NCBI GenBank assembly: GCA_027021185.1
Contig: JALUUU010000244.1
Coordinates: forward strand, 1 to 5,758
Length of the DNA stretch: 5,758 nucleotides
From: an archaeon
GTDB taxonomy: Archaea > Hydrothermarchaeota > Hydrothermarchaeia > Hydrothermarchaeales > JALUUU01
Direction of reading: 5' to 3'
Part shown: in pieces, positions 5,067 to 5,758 of the stretch
Numbering within the stretch: position 1 is the first letter of the stretch
How the letters are laid out: each line of letters starts with the position of its first letter
Translations under genes and position numbers: made by a program
The notes under the pieces: generated by a model
The model's input: the letters and a program-made list of their open reading frames with translations, nothing else
Databases searched by the model: none
Told to the model about the DNA's origin: nothing

Positions 5067-5758
5067 CCTTCCTTAATTTCTCTATCGCCTTCTCGGCCTC
5101 GACCTCAGGGATACCCATCTCCGCCGCCCTGTCGATTATCTCGCTCTTCTTGGCGGAGCCGTACTCCCTCTCTATCTCCCTTATTATCTCAAGGATCCTG
5201 GTTATCCTGTCCCTCTGGCTCTTGGTGACGCCCACCATTATCTTGTCTATGTCCACCCTGCCGGTCTCCAGGTCGAGGCCCGCCTGTTTCAGAGAGACCT
5301 TTATGAGCCTGATAGCCCGCTCCACATCCTCCAGGGTGGTCTTGTCGCTGAGCCTGACCCGGGAGGAGGCCCTGGCGATCCTGACGATGGCCCAGAGCTG
5401 CCTGGCCGTCAGGGGTATGGGGACATCCTCGGCGCTCCTGGCCATCTCCCTCATCTCCACGTAGAACTTCTCTATCCTCTCACGAGCCTCCTCCGTCAGG
5501 TGGGGCACAACCCTCTGCCTGGCATAGGCTATGTACTTCCTCAGGAGCTTGGGATCCAGCTTCGGCACAGCCCTCTCCGGAGACACCACGGTGCTCAGGA
5601 TGTGCCTGGCCACCTCCTGGGTCTCCTCCAGGGAGTCCCTGACGAAGAAGATGAGGTCGAAGCGCGAGAGAATGGTGGGGGGCAGGTTGATCTGCTCCGA
5701 TATGGAGCGGTAATCGTCGAACCTCCCGAACTTGGGGTTGGCGGCCGCCAGGATGGAG
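5017..5758 (-). CDS. mcm: MCM replicative helicase, C-terminal part (5' end outside window)
   Basis: The last 246 residues of an archaeal MCM are visible, and the frame is open to the window edge. They begin SILAAANPKFGRFDDY, which holds the sensor 1 asparagine in AAANP. The MCM-specific arginine finger in LSRFDLIFFVRD follows. The sensor 2 region is PLTARQLWAIVRIARASSRVRLSD, and a C-terminal winged helix ends GHIYDPRRDDRYKVV. MCM forms the hexameric ring that unwinds DNA at replication forks, and the AAA+ residues seen here act in trans on the neighbouring subunit's ATP. Walker A and B lie upstream of the window. A GTG inside this stretch at 5613 is not the start, because typical MCM sequence continues upstream of it. 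No intein is seen in the visible part. It is followed by, and overlaps, the RPA-like gene, forming a replication module. Confidence 0.97.
   Translation of the reverse strand, partial: SILAAANPKFGRFDDYRSISEQINLPPTILSRFDLIFFVRDSLEETQEVARHILSTVVSPERAVPKLDPKLLRKYIAYARQRVVPHLTEEARERIEKFYVEMREMARSAEDVPIPLTARQLWAIVRIARASSRVRLSDKTTLEDVERAIRLIKVSLKQAGLDLETGRVDIDKIMVGVTKSQRDRITRILEIIREIEREYGSAKKSEIIDRAAEMGIPEVEAEKAIEKLRKDGHIYDPRRDDRYKVV

Noticed and set aside
5611..5613. GTG as the start of a short MCM-like gene.
   Set aside because: The frame continues upstream to the window edge with sensor 1 and the SRFD arginine-finger motif, so this is an internal valine codon of a full MCM.

Overview
The window is a piece of an archaeal chromosome. 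The markers are an archaeal/eukaryotic-type TyrRS, aIF1A, a RIO1 kinase, a Dim2/Pno1-like KH protein, Nmd3, DUF424, an MCM helicase and an OB-fold RPA-like protein, together with TATA-box promoters lying close enough to start codons to imply leaderless mRNAs. Strong GGAGG-type ribosome sites are also present inside operons. The sequence is GC-rich, with G/C-biased third codon positions. I read the gene set as euryarchaeal in style, possibly Thermoplasmatota or a relative, but the lineage is a guess. I saw no tRNA, rRNA, CRISPR array, IS element or integrated element. This is a compact, ordinary-looking core region.

Layout, right to left along the minus strand, which carries almost everything. 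(1) 5758-4257 holds the C-terminal part of MCM, overlapping an RPA32-like OB-fold/winged-helix protein; this is a replication module. (2) 4216-4097 holds a 39-residue zinc-ribbon microprotein with its own TATA box. It meets, tail to tail, the only plus-strand gene, a TusA-like protein at 3858-4100. Their stop codons share a CTAG palindrome. (3) 3810-3857 is a 48-bp divergent promoter. (4) From 3809 leftward runs a tight operon: DUF424, nmd3, tyrS, aIF1A, rio1, a KH-domain dim2 homologue, and the first codons of an unidentified gene cut by the window edge. Most junctions overlap (TAATG, ATGA, 13 nt, TGATG).

The operon groups functions around the ribosome. Nmd3 acts on the large subunit, Rio1 and Dim2 act on small-subunit maturation, aIF1A acts in start-site selection, and TyrRS charges tRNA. 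DUF424 has no known function but is co-transcribed with them.

The observations most worth a second look are these. aIF1A has no ATG, GTG or TTG able to encode a full-length protein, yet it has a textbook Shine-Dalgarno sequence five bases before an in-frame CTG, which suggests a non-canonical start in an initiation-factor gene. The TusA-like protein keeps its cysteine but has CGWI in place of CPxP. Adjacent MCM and RPA-like genes end in similar winged helices. The zinc-ribbon/tusA pair appears to have each terminator lying inside the other gene.
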